DNA of 64,000 bases from an uncultured Pseudomonadales bacterium. GTDB taxonomy: Bacteria > Pseudomonadota > Gammaproteobacteria > Pseudomonadales > Pseudohongiellaceae. The notes under the pieces were generated by a model. The model was not told where the DNA came from and ran no database searches. It worked only from the letters and a program-made list of their open reading frames with translations. Both the position numbers and the translations under genes were made by a program. The stretch spans positions 62,001-126,000 of the forward strand of contig CALTDI010000005.1 of the NCBI GenBank assembly GCA_943842505.1, in the 5' to 3' direction. This document shows positions 9,547 through 17,916 of this stretch, piece by piece. Each line of letters begins with the position of its first letter. Position 1 is the stretch's first letter.

Positions 9547-11989
9547 CTCGTCCAGCGATGGGCGTGATCAATCCGCTAAGACCGATGACATCGACGTTCT
9601 CGTCTTTCGCGACTTGTAGAATCTTCTCGCAGGGAACCATTACGCCTAGATCGATAACATCGTAGTTGTTGCAGCCCAGCACCACGCCGACAATGTTCTT
9701 GCCGATGTCGTGCACGTCGCCCTTAACAGTGGCCATAAGAATCTTGCCCTTGCTCTGAACGACGCCGCCTTTCTCCGCTTCGATATAGGGAAGTAGGTAG
9801 GCCACGGCCTGTTTCATTACCCGGGCGCTCTTAACTACCTGGGGCAAGAACATTTTGCCGCTGCCGAACAGGTCGCCAACTTCATCCATGCCTTTCATCA
9901 GAGGGCCTTCGATAACCTTGATGGGCTTGTCAGCATTCTGTCTGGCCTCTTCGGTATCTGCCTCGATGAATTTTGTTATGCCTTTGACTAGGGCATAGGC
10001 GAGGCGTCTTTCTACACTAGCTTCGCGCCAGGCAAGATCTTCGGCGGATTGTCTTTCAGTGCTACCGGAGTAATTGACGGCAACAGCCATTAAGTTTTCA
10101 GTCGCCTCGTCAGTCCTGTTTAGGATGACATCTTCAACCGCTGTCTTAAGATCTGCCGGTATGTCGTCATACACAGTGAGTTGACCTGCGTTGACAATGC
10201 CCATTGTTAACCCGGCTTTGATCGCATGGTAGAGGAAGACTGAATGAATGGCTTCGCGAACGAGGTTGTTTCCTCTAAAGGAGAACGAGACATTACTGAC
10301 GCCGCCGGAAATGAGCGCGCCGGGTAAGTTCTTCTTGATATAGCGACAGGACTCAATGAAGTCGACGGCGTAGTTGTTATGCTCTTCGATGCCGGTTGCG
10401 ACGGCGAAAATATTTGGGTCGAAGATGATGTCCTGGGGAGGGAAATTGAGTTTCTGCGTGAGTAGGTCGTAGCTTCTCTTGCAGATCGTGTTCTTCTTTT
10501 CCAGTGAGTCGGCTTGGCCATTCTCATCGAATGCCATAACGATAACTGCCGCGCCGTATTTCAGGCAAAGCGTAGCCTTGGCGAGAAAATCTTCTTCACC
10601 TTCTTTAAGGCTTATGGAATTTACGACAGACTTGCCCTGGACGCATTTTAGTCCGGTCTCGATAATCTCCCACTTGGAGGAATCGAGCATTATAGGTACG
10701 CGACAGATGTCTGGCTCGGACGCGATAAGCTTCAGGAATTTCTCCATGGCTAGCTCTGAGTCGAGCATACCCTCGTCCATGTTGATGTCGATAATCTGAG
10801 CGCCTGATTCAACTTGTTGCAGAGCAACTTCCAGTGCCTCATCATAATTTTCATCGATAATCAGTCGAGCAAACTTTGCAGACCCGGTTACGTTTGTTCT
10901 CTCACCTACATTAACGAACAGAGAATCCCCATCGATATTGAAGGGCTCTAGGCCGCTTAGACGACATGCAGGTTTGGGTTCCGCTATCTGTCTTGGTGCG
11001 ATTCCTTCAATCGCTTCGGCAATGGCTTTAATGTGATCGGGAGTGGTCCCGCAACAACCGCCGACGATATTGACAAAACCGCTGCTGGCGAACTCCGCGA
11101 TGATGGCGGACATAGCTGCGGGTGATTGATCATATTCGCCAAACTCATTAGGCAGCCCTGCGTTAGGATGGGTCGAGACGAAGCAATTCGCCAAGGAAGA
11201 AGTCTCTGCTATGTGAGGACGTAATTGCTCTGCTCCCAGCGCGCAATTAAATCCGACGGAGAGGGGATTAGCATGGGCTACGGAGTTGCAGAATGCAGCA
11301 ACGGTCTGGCCGGAGAGTGTGCGGCCACTAGCATCGGTTATCGTGCCCGATATCATTATCGGCAGAGATGTGCCTCGTGCCTCGAAGCAGGCGCTTAGGG
11401 CAAAGATCGCTGCCTTTGCATTTAGTGTATCGAAGGCTGTCTCGATCATGATGATATCGGCGCCACCCTCTATCAGGCCTCCGATCGAGTTACTGTAATC
11501 GTCCACCAGGGTATCGAAACTGATGTTTCTAAAGCCCGGATCGCTCACTTTTGGAGAGATAGAGGTTGTCTTGCTCGTCGGTCCTAGCACACCGGCGACG
11601 AATCGTGGACGCTCAGGGTTCTCGGCGGTCACCTCGTCACAGGCTGCTCTTGCAAGCTTTGCAGCCTCCAAGTTCAGTTCGTAACTCAGATCTTCCAAAT
11701 GATAGTCAGATTGCGAGCTGCGGGTCGAATTGAAGGTATTGGTTTCTACAATGTCTGCCCCGGCACGCAGGTAGGCAAGATGTATCTGTTTGATAATCTC
11801 CGGCTGAGTCAGTGTTAGCAGGTCGTTGTTGCCAGCGAGTTCATGAGGGAAATCAGCGAAGCGCTCGCTACGAAAGTCTGCATCCGACAGTTTATGGGAC
11901 TGAATCATGGTCCCCATCGCTCCATCTAGAATAAGAATGCGCTGGTGTAGCTGCTGGCGAATGAGATTTTCTGATTTCGTAGTTTTCAT
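9452..11989 (-). CDS. metH: Cobalamin-dependent methionine synthase MetH, N-terminal fragment (frameshifted)
   Basis: MetH transfers a methyl group from 5-methyl-THF through cobalamin to homocysteine. This part holds the homocysteine domain (start to about 325; zinc cysteines in GFNCALGAE and VGGCCGTTP), the pterin domain (from about 355; [13 protein letters not shown]), the helical cap (about 650-740) and the beginning of the B12 domain with [11 protein letters not shown] (Asp-x-His-x2-Gly). After Pro810 in GLITP the frame departs from the family: one extra A (T at 9559 on the plus strand) lies between CCC and TCG CTG GAC GAG. The last 35 or so residues of this frame are therefore out-of-frame translation. 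Every domain is otherwise intact, so a sequence error or very recent lesion is likely. No cobalamin or SAM riboswitch was recognised in the 187-bp leader. Confidence 0.92.
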   Translation of the reverse strand: MKTTKSENLIRQQLHQRILILDGAMGTMIQSHKLSDADFRSERFADFPHELAGNNDLLTLTQPEIIKQIHLAYLRAGADIVETNTFNSTRSSQSDYHLEDLSYELNLEAAKLARAACDEVTAENPERPRFVAGVLGPTSKTTSISPKVSDPGFRNISFDTLVDDYSNSIGGLIEGGADIIMIETAFDTLNAKAAIFALSACFEARGTSLPIMISGTITDASGRTLSGQTVAAFCNSVAHANPLSVGFNCALGAEQLRPHIAETSSLANCFVSTHPNAGLPNEFGEYDQSPAAMSAIIAEFASSGFVNIVGGCCGTTPDHIKAIAEAIEGIAPRQIAEPKPACRLSGLEPFNIDGDSLFVNVGERTNVTGSAKFARLIIDENYDEALEVALQQVESGAQIIDINMDEGMLDSELAMEKFLKLIASEPDICRVPIMLDSSKWEIIETGLKCVQGKSVVNSISLKEGEEDFLAKATLCLKYGAAVIVMAFDENGQADSLEKKNTICKRSYDLLTQKLNFPPQDIIFDPNIFAVATGIEEHNNYAVDFIESCRYIKKNLPGALISGGVSNVSFSFRGNNLVREAIHSVFLYHAIKAGLTMGIVNAGQLTVYDDIPADLKTAVEDVILNRTDEATENLMAVAVNYSGSTERQSAEDLAWREASVERRLAYALVKGITKFIEADTEEARQNADKPIKVIEGPLMKGMDEVGDLFGSGKMFLPQVVKSARVMKQAVAYLLPYIEAEKGGVVQSKGKILMATVKGDVHDIGKNIVGVVLGCNNYDVIDLGVMVPCEKILQVAKDENVDVIGLSGLITPIAGRDGTCRSRDAAPGFQYPASHWRRHYIEGAHGG

Positions 11990-12127
11990 GTCTGCCTACT
12001 TTGTGACTGTTATTGCTGAGGTGGGTAAATGGCTGCCCCAAAAAAGCGGTCAATTCTAGCAAAGACCGGGGCCTGGGGCATAGTTTAAATAACCCAGCAT
12101 TTCACTCGGGTATTCTAATTTCCAGAC

Positions 12128-12156
12128 TATTGGAGTATCATTAGCGCAGTCCAATA
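12128..12156. promoter_or_regulatory. Inverted repeat between metH and nfuA
   Basis: TATTGGA at 12128-12134 and TCCAATA at 12150-12156 form a perfect 7-bp inverted repeat with a 15-base spacer, about 20 bp upstream of the nfuA start and inside the divergent metH/nfuA gap. It could be an operator or a small hairpin in the nfuA leader. I could not match it confidently to an IscR or other known site. Confidence 0.25.
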
Positions 12157-12176
12157 CATCAGCGTGAGATAGACAT

Positions 12177-12758
12177 ATGGTTAGCATCACTGAATCTGCA
12201 CAAGAATACCTGGCGGAACTGCTTAAGAAGCAAAATTGCGAGGGTATAGCCGTGCGAATTTTCATTCTGGATGCAGGCACACCGAAAGCTGAGACCTGCA
12301 TTTCATTCTGTCGGCCGGGAGAAGAAAAAGACGACGACGAAGTGAAACAGTATGAAGCCTTCAAGGCCTTCATCGAGCTGCATAGTATACCCTTTCTAGA
12401 TGAGGCGGTAGTCGACTTCGCCAAGGATTCCATGGGTGGTCAGCTTACAATAAAGGCGCCAAATTCGCGTCTACCCAAGATATCCGATGACAGCCCCATC
12501 GAAGATAGGGTCAATTATATTCTCTACAATGAAGTCAATCCTGGTCTTGCCGCTCACGGTGGTCACGTCACCCTCGAAGAACTATTTGAGGAGAATATCG
12601 CCGTGCTTCGTTTCGGCGGGGGATGTCAGGGCTGTGGAATGGTTGATGTGACACTGAAGGACGGTGTTGAGAAGACTCTGCTAGAGCAGATCCCTCAATT
12701 GAAGGAGGTGCGCGACGTAACCGATCATACCGTCAAGGAAAACGCCTACTATCAGTAG
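12177..12758 (+). CDS. nfuA: Fe-S cluster carrier NfuA
   Basis: NfuA accepts [4Fe-4S] clusters from the assembly machinery and delivers them to apo-enzymes, especially under iron or oxidative stress. The 193-residue protein has the NfuA two-domain layout: an N-terminal degenerate A-type carrier domain (1 to about 95, lacking the full set of A-type cysteines) and a C-terminal Nfu domain with [12 protein letters not shown] and the cluster-binding C-x2-C in GGCQGCGM. Length matches E. coli NfuA (191). It is divergent from metH and convergent with the dUTPase gene. Sulfite reductase, a [4Fe-4S] enzyme, is encoded close by but transcribed in the other direction. Confidence 0.95.
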   Translation: MVSITESAQEYLAELLKKQNCEGIAVRIFILDAGTPKAETCISFCRPGEEKDDDEVKQYEAFKAFIELHSIPFLDEAVVDFAKDSMGGQLTIKAPNSRLPKISDDSPIEDRVNYILYNEVNPGLAAHGGHVTLEELFEENIAVLRFGGGCQGCGMVDVTLKDGVEKTLLEQIPQLKEVRDVTDHTVKENAYYQ

Positions 12759-12788
12759 AGCAGGCCTGCGCTCACCCTATCTTGGAGT

Positions 12789-13448
12789 CTAGCTGGGGTA
12801 GTGTGCTCTTAAGGCGCCGTAGAGTTTGTCTTTGTATTCAAGGTCGTTAGGGTCCAGTTCAGACATTACATCAACTAGATATTCGTTATCTTCCCTGCCA
12901 TTCCACATTTTCTGGTAAGTACCTTCCTGGTAGCCATGGTCTTGGCGAAAGAAATTAAGTACGTTTTTGCCGACGTATTGGCAATAAAGCTCCGTCCAAT
13001 TAAGTTCACAATTTTTCATGATCGCTGCGAATACAGACAGCTCGATCTTTCGTGCCGCCGAGAGCGCTATGAGTAGCTCCAGTTGGTTAAGCAGATCGAG
13101 TGAGCTAAGTTCGTACTGCTTGCCGTCGAATTCGATTATCCCTGACAAATCGATGGCGCTAAGCTGGGCAGCTAATTTAGGTTGAGCCGCCGTTTCGCTT
13201 CCCTGTTCATTGAGTAATATCTCGGAGAGCAGAAAGTGCCAAATATCGATCAGCTCCATTTGTAATTGCGCCAAGTCTTTGTCTTGCTTCTTCCACCATT
13301 TCCAGCCGTGATGCTCTATGGCTTCTGCGGCCTCAATAACAACGGCGCGCATATAAGGATAGCGGGCGGAAACCCAGTTTGGGTCCACTTTGGCGTTCAT
13401 CGCAGCCTGCAGCGATAGCATGGTTGTAGTCTGTTGATCTGACAGCAT
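12789..13448 (-). CDS. dUTP diphosphatase, dimeric all-alpha (MazG-like) type
   Basis: This enzyme hydrolyses dUTP to dUMP and pyrophosphate, keeping uracil out of DNA. The 219-residue protein is all-helical and carries the metal-binding acidic helices of the all-alpha NTP-pyrophosphatase superfamily: VIEAAEAIEHHGWKWWK at about 51-67 and MELIDIWHFLLSE at about 84-96. The C-terminal DHGYQEGTYQKMWNGREDNEYL stretch is typical of dUTPase_2 proteins. It is unrelated to the trimeric Dut enzyme. It is transcribed leftward, converging on nfuA with a 30-bp gap and no visible terminator. Specificity for dUTP over other NTPs is inferred from the family. Confidence 0.85.
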   Translation of the reverse strand: MLSDQQTTTMLSLQAAMNAKVDPNWVSARYPYMRAVVIEAAEAIEHHGWKWWKKQDKDLAQLQMELIDIWHFLLSEILLNEQGSETAAQPKLAAQLSAIDLSGIIEFDGKQYELSSLDLLNQLELLIALSAARKIELSVFAAIMKNCELNWTELYCQYVGKNVLNFFRQDHGYQEGTYQKMWNGREDNEYLVDVMSELDPNDLEYKDKLYGALRAHYPS

Positions 13449-13520
13449 CGGAAAGTGAGTTCTTGAGCTAATTAGTGGCGAGCGAAGTATCCTCGCATGG
13501 ATCGCTAGTAGGGTCTGTGC

Positions 13521-13778
13521 CTAGTTACGAGCTACGGGCTGGAGTTTTGCCTGTTTTGCCAGGGTGCTGAGCATCTCCTTGCGGCTGCTGAGCATATCGG
13601 TATAGGACTTTCTGGCGGCTAGCACTTCTGAGTTCTCTTGATCTGATGAATCAAGCTCCGAAAGCCAAGCCTCTAAGACCTGAATCTCGCTATTGAGTTG
13701 AGCGGTGCCTTCTTCGATCAATTTTTGATCAATGCTTACACCAGCATCCTCAGTTTGCTTCTGACGCTTATCGTTCAT
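13521..13778 (-). CDS. Small coiled-coil protein of unknown function
   Basis: An 85-residue, highly charged protein without cysteine, signal peptide or membrane segment. From about residue 20 to 78 it is predicted to be almost continuous helix/coiled coil (IQVLEAWLSELDSSDQE and SRKEMLSTLAKQAK). I do not recognise the family. It sits 72 bp upstream of the dUTPase gene on the same strand and may be co-transcribed with it. The base composition resembles its neighbours and the frame is uninterrupted with a plausible upstream GGAAACC purine stretch, so it is likely a real gene rather than a chance frame. Confidence 0.6.
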   Translation of the reverse strand: MNDKRQKQTEDAGVSIDQKLIEEGTAQLNSEIQVLEAWLSELDSSDQENSEVLAARKSYTDMLSSRKEMLSTLAKQAKLQPVARN

Positions 13779-14103
13779 GGTTGGTTTCCTAGTATCCCCA
13801 ACAGCCTCTATTTAGCAGGCTTTATTCTTGTCGGCACCCTGAATGCATCGGCCGATTCGAGCAGGTCTGTAAGTTCATGCTGTTTTTACAGTCTCATGGG
13901 ACAAGACAGAGCCATAGTTGAGAATGGCATAGTCCAATTTTGCGGTCAAGATGCTGCTATTTGGGGGATAAGCTGTTCCTTGTCCGATTTGGTTTATCCC
14001 CCCTGAATGTGCGCTAAGCATCCTGGAATTGGCCAGTAATAGATGCGGTTAGAGCAAATCGATGAAGAATGACATAAATATCCCGAATATTAGGGCTTTG
14101 CAC
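13779..14103. other. Intergenic region upstream of tRNA-Glu, no gene supported
   Basis: About 390 bp separate the small coiled-coil gene from tRNA-Glu. Short open frames here lack homology-like features and a start with a convincing ribosome binding site. Apart from the tRNA promoter at its right end I see nothing distinct. Confidence 0.5.
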
Positions 14104-14132
14104 TTGACTGAACAGGCCAAGCTTCTTAGAAT
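14104..14132 (+). promoter_or_regulatory. Sigma70 promoter of tRNA-Glu
   Basis: TTGACT (14104-14109) and TAGAAT (14127-14132) are separated by exactly 17 bp, a near-consensus pair. It is followed by a GC-rich CCCCCGC stretch around the expected start, the kind of discriminator associated with growth-rate and stringent control of stable RNA genes. The tRNA begins at 14169. Confidence 0.75.
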
Positions 14133-14168
14133 CCCCCGCTGCTTGAGATAGCAGCACAGAAAGTCCAA

Positions 14169-14244
<76 letters not shown>

Positions 14245-14249
14245 ACACT

Positions 14250-14276
14250 AAAAGCCCGGCTCACGCCGGGCTTTTC
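14250..14276 (+). terminator. Rho-independent terminator after tRNA-Glu
   Basis: AAAAGCCCGGC, loop TCAC, then GCCGGGCTTTT forms an 11-bp stem ending in a T run. It begins 6 bases after the tRNA CCA end. Confidence 0.9.
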
Positions 14277-14451
14277 TGTTTCTGAAATATCACTTTCTCT
14301 GCCTGCTGCCCCAGACCGTCTCCCGATAGAGTAGGGGATGTGGTACAGCCGTCTGGTTGCCAATCGTTTTAACAATCGACATACTCCAGCAGGAATCGGC
14401 GTACCTACATTAGCGGCGCATCTACATTAAGAGATACGAAGACACTATAAG

Positions 14452-15375
14452 ATGACAATAGCAATTTCGATTCAGAATCTAGTTAAGACCTATGCAAATG
14501 GTTTTGAAGCTCTCAAGGGTATCTCCTTGGAAGTTGAGCAGGGAGATTTCTTTGCGCTGCTAGGGCCCAATGGCGCCGGCAAATCCACGACTATCGGTGT
14601 GATCTCGACACTTGTTAACAAGACGTCTGGCTCGGTAGAGGTTTTTGGCAAGAATGTCGATACCCACTCCTACGAAACCAAGCTGGACTTCGGCGTCGTT
14701 CCCCAGGAAGTCAACTTTAGCCAGTTCGAGAAAGTCCGCGACATCGTTATGACTCAGGCGGGTTATTACGGTCTGCCGCGTAAACTGGCCGCCGAGCGCT
14801 GCGAGAAGTATTTGCGTAAGCTAGGCTTGTGGGACAAGCGCGATGAGCGATCCAGGTCGCTCTCGGGGGGCATGAAAAGGCGTCTAATGATAGCTCGAGC
14901 TCTTGTTCATGAGCCGCGCTTGCTCATACTGGATGAGCCCACGGCTGGGGTCGATATAGAGCTGCGGCGTTCCATGTGGGAGTTTCTTACCGAGATTAAT
15001 GAAAACGGCACGACTATTATTCTAACTACCCATTATCTCGAAGAGGCCGAGCAGCTTTGTCGAAATATAGCGATTATCGATGAAGGCAGAATTGTCGAGA
15101 ACACCAGTATGCGCAAGCTGCTTAAAGAGCTCGATTCTCAAGTCTATATTCTAGAAACGAATTCGCAGGTTCCCGCAGGTTTTTCTCTTAAGCAAGATAA
15201 TATGGTTCTTAACATCGTCGATGAAAATATTATTGAGGTTACGGTGTCCGGCGGACAGAGCGTGAATTCAGTGTTCGCAGAATTTAGTGAGGCTGACATT
15301 AAGATCGATAGCATGAGAAACAAGACAAACCGGCTAGAGCAGTTGTTTATGTCAAAGCTTGAAGGCAATGGCTAA
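14452..15375 (+). CDS. yadG: ABC transporter ATP-binding protein, YadG type
   Basis: The ATPase of a two-gene ABC-2 exporter. The 307-residue protein has Walker A GPNGAGKST at about 39-47, the Q-loop GVVPQE, the signature LSGGMKRR, Walker B LLILDEPTAGVD and the switch histidine TTHYLEE, so all catalytic motifs are intact. The roughly 80-residue C-terminal extension after the nucleotide-binding domain is typical of drug/polysaccharide-type ABC-2 exporters. It is followed 11 bp later by the permease gene, forming an operon as in E. coli yadGH. The exported substrate is unknown for the family. Confidence 0.92.
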   Translation: MTIAISIQNLVKTYANGFEALKGISLEVEQGDFFALLGPNGAGKSTTIGVISTLVNKTSGSVEVFGKNVDTHSYETKLDFGVVPQEVNFSQFEKVRDIVMTQAGYYGLPRKLAAERCEKYLRKLGLWDKRDERSRSLSGGMKRRLMIARALVHEPRLLILDEPTAGVDIELRRSMWEFLTEINENGTTIILTTHYLEEAEQLCRNIAIIDEGRIVENTSMRKLLKELDSQVYILETNSQVPAGFSLKQDNMVLNIVDENIIEVTVSGGQSVNSVFAEFSEADIKIDSMRNKTNRLEQLFMSKLEGNG

Positions 15376-15386
15376 GGGAATTCACT

Positions 15387-16160
15387 GTGTTGACCAATCA
15401 TAAATACATAGCATTTGAAACAATAGTCATTAAGGAAATTCGCCGGTTCGCCCGGATCTGGGTACAGACTCTCGTGCCGCCGGCAATAACGATCGGTCTC
15501 TACTTCGTTATATTTGGAAATTTAGTGGGCAGGCGTATCGGCGAGATGGGCGGATTCCAATACATGGAGTTTATTGTGCCTGGACTGATCATGATGTCGG
15601 TCATACAGAATTCCTATTCGAATGTTGTATCCTCATTCTTTAGCCATAAATTTCAGCGCAGTGTAGAAGAATTGTTAGTATCTCCGGTGCCGAACTACAT
15701 TATCCTCTCTGGCTTTATTGCGGGAGGAATGGCGCGAGGGTTGGCCGTAGGGACAATAGTTACTCTAATGTCACTATTTTTTGCGGACCTGGAGATTCAG
15801 AATCTATTTATTACTGTCTCCGTAGTGTTACTAACCTCAATTGTTTTTGCGCTAGCCGGTTTTATAAACGCGCTATTTGCGAATAGTTTCGATGACATCT
15901 CTATTATTCCTACGTTCGTTCTCACTCCATTAATCTACCTGGGCGGCGTTTTTTACTCTGTAGAATTGCTGCCGCCGTTCTGGAAGCTCGTGTCTGCGTT
16001 GAATCCCATTTTCTATATGGTTAATACATTCAGGTATGGCATTCTAGGTTCATCGGATGTGGACATCGTTTGGGCGTTCTTCATTCTAATTGTATTTATA
16101 GTGGTTCTATTTTCTTCCTGCATCATGCTACTGCGTAAGGGCACCGGCTTAAGAAGCTAG
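15387..16160 (+). CDS. yadH: ABC-2 type permease, YadH type
   Basis: The membrane subunit that pairs with YadG. The 257-residue protein has about six hydrophobic segments (roughly 25-45, 60-80, 110-135, 140-165, 175-195, 230-252) and the ABC-2 motif region ending in NPIFYMVNTFRYGILG. It starts with GTG at 15387, preceded by AAGGGA. Length equals E. coli YadH (256). It lies 11 bp after yadG and 15 bp before queF, so all three may form one transcript, although queF has no functional link to the exporter. Confidence 0.92.
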   Translation: MLTNHKYIAFETIVIKEIRRFARIWVQTLVPPAITIGLYFVIFGNLVGRRIGEMGGFQYMEFIVPGLIMMSVIQNSYSNVVSSFFSHKFQRSVEELLVSPVPNYIILSGFIAGGMARGLAVGTIVTLMSLFFADLEIQNLFITVSVVLLTSIVFALAGFINALFANSFDDISIIPTFVLTPLIYLGGVFYSVELLPPFWKLVSALNPIFYMVNTFRYGILGSSDVDIVWAFFILIVFIVVLFSSCIMLLRKGTGLRS

Positions 16161-16175
16161 TCGCTTAACTATTTT

Positions 16176-17000
16176 ATGACAGACAATCCTCTAGGCAGTC
16201 AGACTGAGCACCCGAAGAAGTACCAGCCAGACGTGCTCTATCCGATACCCCGCTGGGCAAGTCGTTCACTTCTGGATATAGAGAAGAAGGTATTGATGTA
16301 TGGACTCGATCATTGGCAGGCCTATGAGCTTTCCTGGTTAAACGTAAGTGGTAAGCCAGAGGTGGCGATCGGTGAGTTTTACTTTAATTCCGAATCCGAA
16401 AATATCGTTGAGTCTAAATCTCTTAAGCTATATCTGAATTCTCTGAATCAGGAGCGCTATAAGAGCGCCGAAGCAGTTCGCTCTGTTATTGAACAGGATC
16501 TCTCGGCGATAAGCCGTTCCGAGGTGAAGGTAATGCTTCATGCCCTGGATGAGATAGAGGTTGATTCCCTGGGGGGAAGAGCGGGCAGATCCATCGACAA
16601 CCTGGATGTAGAGATAGACTCTCATCAGCCAGACGCGCAGTTGCTTGAGCTGGGCACGGAAGATGGCGATGTCGATGACGAAGTTCTCTACTCGGACTTG
16701 TTTCGATCAAATTGCCCGGTTACAGGTCAACCCGACTGGGCTAGCGTGGAATTACGCTACACCGGAAAGAAGATAGATGAATCGAGTCTATTAAAGTATC
16801 TCATCTCATTTCGTGAGCATCAGGGTTATCACGAGGAGTGTGCCGAGCGGATATTTCGCGACATTATGCTTAGATGCCAGCCTACCGAGCTTCGAGTGGG
16901 AATGAACTTTGTCCGTCGTGGCGGTCTGGACATCAATGTGTATAGAGCTACAACACCGGTAACTTCGGATTCGGTAAACAATCGCCTCATTAGACAGTAG
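16176..17000 (+). CDS. queF: NADPH-dependent 7-cyano-7-deazaguanine reductase
   Basis: QueF reduces preQ0 to preQ1 in queuosine biosynthesis for tRNA wobble modification. The 274-residue protein is the long, bimodular E. coli/YqcD type with two tandem tunnelling-fold halves. The catalytic thioimide cysteine is C180 in FRSNCPVTGQPDWA, with D187 as the proton donor; the substrate-side ESKSLK motif is at 79-84. Spacing between cysteine and aspartate equals E. coli C190/D197. It follows yadH by 15 bp. The gene ends at 17000, immediately before the tRNA-Ser repeat region. Confidence 0.96.
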   Translation: MTDNPLGSQTEHPKKYQPDVLYPIPRWASRSLLDIEKKVLMYGLDHWQAYELSWLNVSGKPEVAIGEFYFNSESENIVESKSLKLYLNSLNQERYKSAEAVRSVIEQDLSAISRSEVKVMLHALDEIEVDSLGGRAGRSIDNLDVEIDSHQPDAQLLELGTEDGDVDDEVLYSDLFRSNCPVTGQPDWASVELRYTGKKIDESSLLKYLISFREHQGYHEECAERIFRDIMLRCQPTELRVGMNFVRRGGLDINVYRATTPVTSDSVNNRLIRQ

Positions 17001-17167
17001 GCAACTAACTTGAATTCCACCAAGCGGTAGGCTAAGGTTACGCCGCTTTTGAAACTGCAGAAAAGAGCTTGGGTTAGCAATTTAGCTAAGCTAATTGTCG
17101 AATTAATCCTCGGTCCTGGCTTGAGAAGTAAGCCTATAGTCAGGTGTCCAGCAGTAGAAAGAACAAC

Positions 17168-17307
17168 GGTGAGGTGTCCGAGTGGCCGACTAAATTGTCT
17201 GGAACAATTTAGTGCGGCGATAGCCGACCCGGAGGGCGTAGGGCAGGAGGCCCGGAGTAACGAGCACGCCTGGAAAGTGTGTAAGTCGTAAGGCTTCGAG
17301 GGTTCGA
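17168..17307 (+). pseudogene. Interrupted tRNA-Ser copy
   Basis: Bases 17168-17189 are identical to the first 22 nt of the intact tRNA-Ser (17508-17529). The copy then carries 72 bp of foreign sequence (17190-17261) in the D arm, opening with a perfect 9-bp hairpin CTAAATTGT/ACAATTTAG. It resumes with GAGCACGCCTGGAAAGTG and the anticodon and variable arms up to GGTTCGA at 17301-17307. There it diverges again, so the 3' acceptor strand and CCA are missing. It cannot fold into a tRNA. The about 70 bp upstream are also a diverged duplicate of the region upstream of the intact gene (both end GTAGAAAGAACAAC). Confidence 0.8.
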
Positions 17308-17324
17308 CGAGTGCATAGCGCGAT

Positions 17325-17343
17325 GGGCAGCCGTAGGCTGCCC
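17325..17343. repeat. Palindromic hairpin inside the tRNA-Ser array
   Basis: GGGCAGCC, loop GTA, GGCTGCCC: a perfect 8-bp stem, in the DNA that replaces the T-arm end of the interrupted tRNA copy. No T run follows, so it is not a terminator on the plus strand. Confidence 0.7.
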
Positions 17344-17507
17344 TTACGGGATTCGCTGCGAAAAGCATCAGTTAAATGTCCGACATCTTTTAATTATGGT
17401 CGATGGACGGGTTTTTATGGGATTAGCTCAGCTAAATCTCGAATCAATCCCGAACTCTGGCTTGCGGAGCAAGCCCGTAGCTAGAGTAGAGTAGTAGAAA
17501 GAACAAC

Positions 17508-17595
17508 GGTGAGGTGTCCGAGTGGCCGAAGGAGCACGCCTGGAAAGTGTGTAAGTCGAAAGGCTTCGAGGGTTCGAATCCCTCTCTCACCGCCA
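17508..17595 (+). tRNA. tRNA-Ser (anticodon GGA)
   Basis: A complete 88-nt class II tRNA with a long variable arm. The acceptor GGTGAGG pairs with TCTCACC (one G-T pair), followed by discriminator G and encoded CCA. The anticodon loop CTGGAAA gives GGA, reading UCC/UCU codons. The T arm is GAGGGTTCGAATCCCTC. It is the only functional-looking copy in the array. Confidence 0.95.
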
Positions 17596-17601
17596 ATAAA
17601 C

Positions 17602-17630
17602 AAAAAACCCGACTATAAGTCGGGTTTTTT
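17602..17630 (+). terminator. Rho-independent terminator after tRNA-Ser
   Basis: AAAAAACCCGACT, loop ATA, AGTCGGGTTTTTT: a 13-bp stem ending in six T, 6 bases after the CCA end. Degenerate versions of the same T-rich arm (CGGGTTTTTCG) recur around 17778. Confidence 0.9.
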
Positions 17631-17760
17631 GTTTATCACCGGTGAGGTCGGGTGAGAACCCTCCGGTTCGAAAGGAGCGAAGCTCCGCAGACGGCCAAAG
17701 GCCGCCCCGGAGGGGTGAGGTATTTGGCTAAGCCAAATACAGAATCAATCCCTCTGCTAA
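17621..17760. repeat. Degenerate tRNA-Ser-derived repeat, unit 1
   Basis: About 140 bp beginning with the right arm of the tRNA-Ser terminator, then GGTGAGGT (tRNA 5' end), GGTTCGA (T arm), a GC-rich palindromic segment (GACGGCC/GGCCGCC), the perfect 10-bp palindrome GTATTTGGCT/AGCCAAATAC (17720-17740) and a GAATCAATCCCTC tail. It is nearly identical to unit 2, offset by 157 bp. The open frame that crosses both units reads only repeat sequence. Confidence 0.8.
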
Positions 17761-17777
17761 ATGTTCACTGCCAAATT

Positions 17778-17916
17778 CGGGTTTTTCGTTTATCACCGGT
17801 GAGGTCGGGTGAGAACCCTCCGGTTCGAAAGGAGCGAAGCTGCGCAGACGGCCGAAGGCCGCCCTGAAGGGGTGAGGTATTTGGCTAAGCCAAATACAGA
17901 ATCAATCCCTCGCTAA
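17778..17916. repeat. Degenerate tRNA-Ser-derived repeat, unit 2
   Basis: A second copy of the preceding unit, differing at about half a dozen positions over the roughly 140 bp compared, including a T/C change in the T run, a C/G change in the GCGAAGCT-CGCAG stretch and a one-base deletion near the end. It contains the same GTATTTGGCT/AGCCAAATAC palindrome at 17877-17897. The close identity indicates a recent tandem duplication. Confidence 0.8.

Larger units (their letters stand above)
17079..17916. repeat. tRNA-Ser-derived repeat array with palindromic elements
   Basis: About 840 bp in which tRNA-Ser sequence recurs in intact and broken form. A short palindrome of the form ATTTRGCT-N-AGCYAAAT followed within about 5 bases by GAATYAATCC occurs four times: around 17079-17109, 17421-17450, 17720-17750 and 17877-17908. 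GGTTCGA, the T-arm sequence of tRNA-Ser, occurs at 17301, 17571 (intact gene), 17665 and 17822. In the non-functional copies the sequence after GGTTCGA is replaced by 75-140 bp of palindrome-rich DNA before a GAATCAATCCC tail resumes, as if an element had entered the T loop. No transposase or integrase gene is present. Confidence 0.7.

Noticed and set aside
11990-12176. SAM or cobalamin riboswitch upstream of metH
   Set aside because: The 187-bp leader was read on the metH strand; neither a SAM-I/SAM-II core nor a B12 box was recognised.
13698-14006. 102-residue plus-strand frame upstream of tRNA-Glu
   Set aside because: It runs antisense over the small coiled-coil gene and continues through the tRNA-Glu promoter approach; composition is unlike a protein and there is no ribosome binding site.
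17652-17867. 71-residue open frame rich in Arg/Ser after tRNA-Ser
   Set aside because: It is made entirely of the two degenerate repeat units and internal palindromes; its length reflects repeat sequence, and there is no start signal or family similarity.
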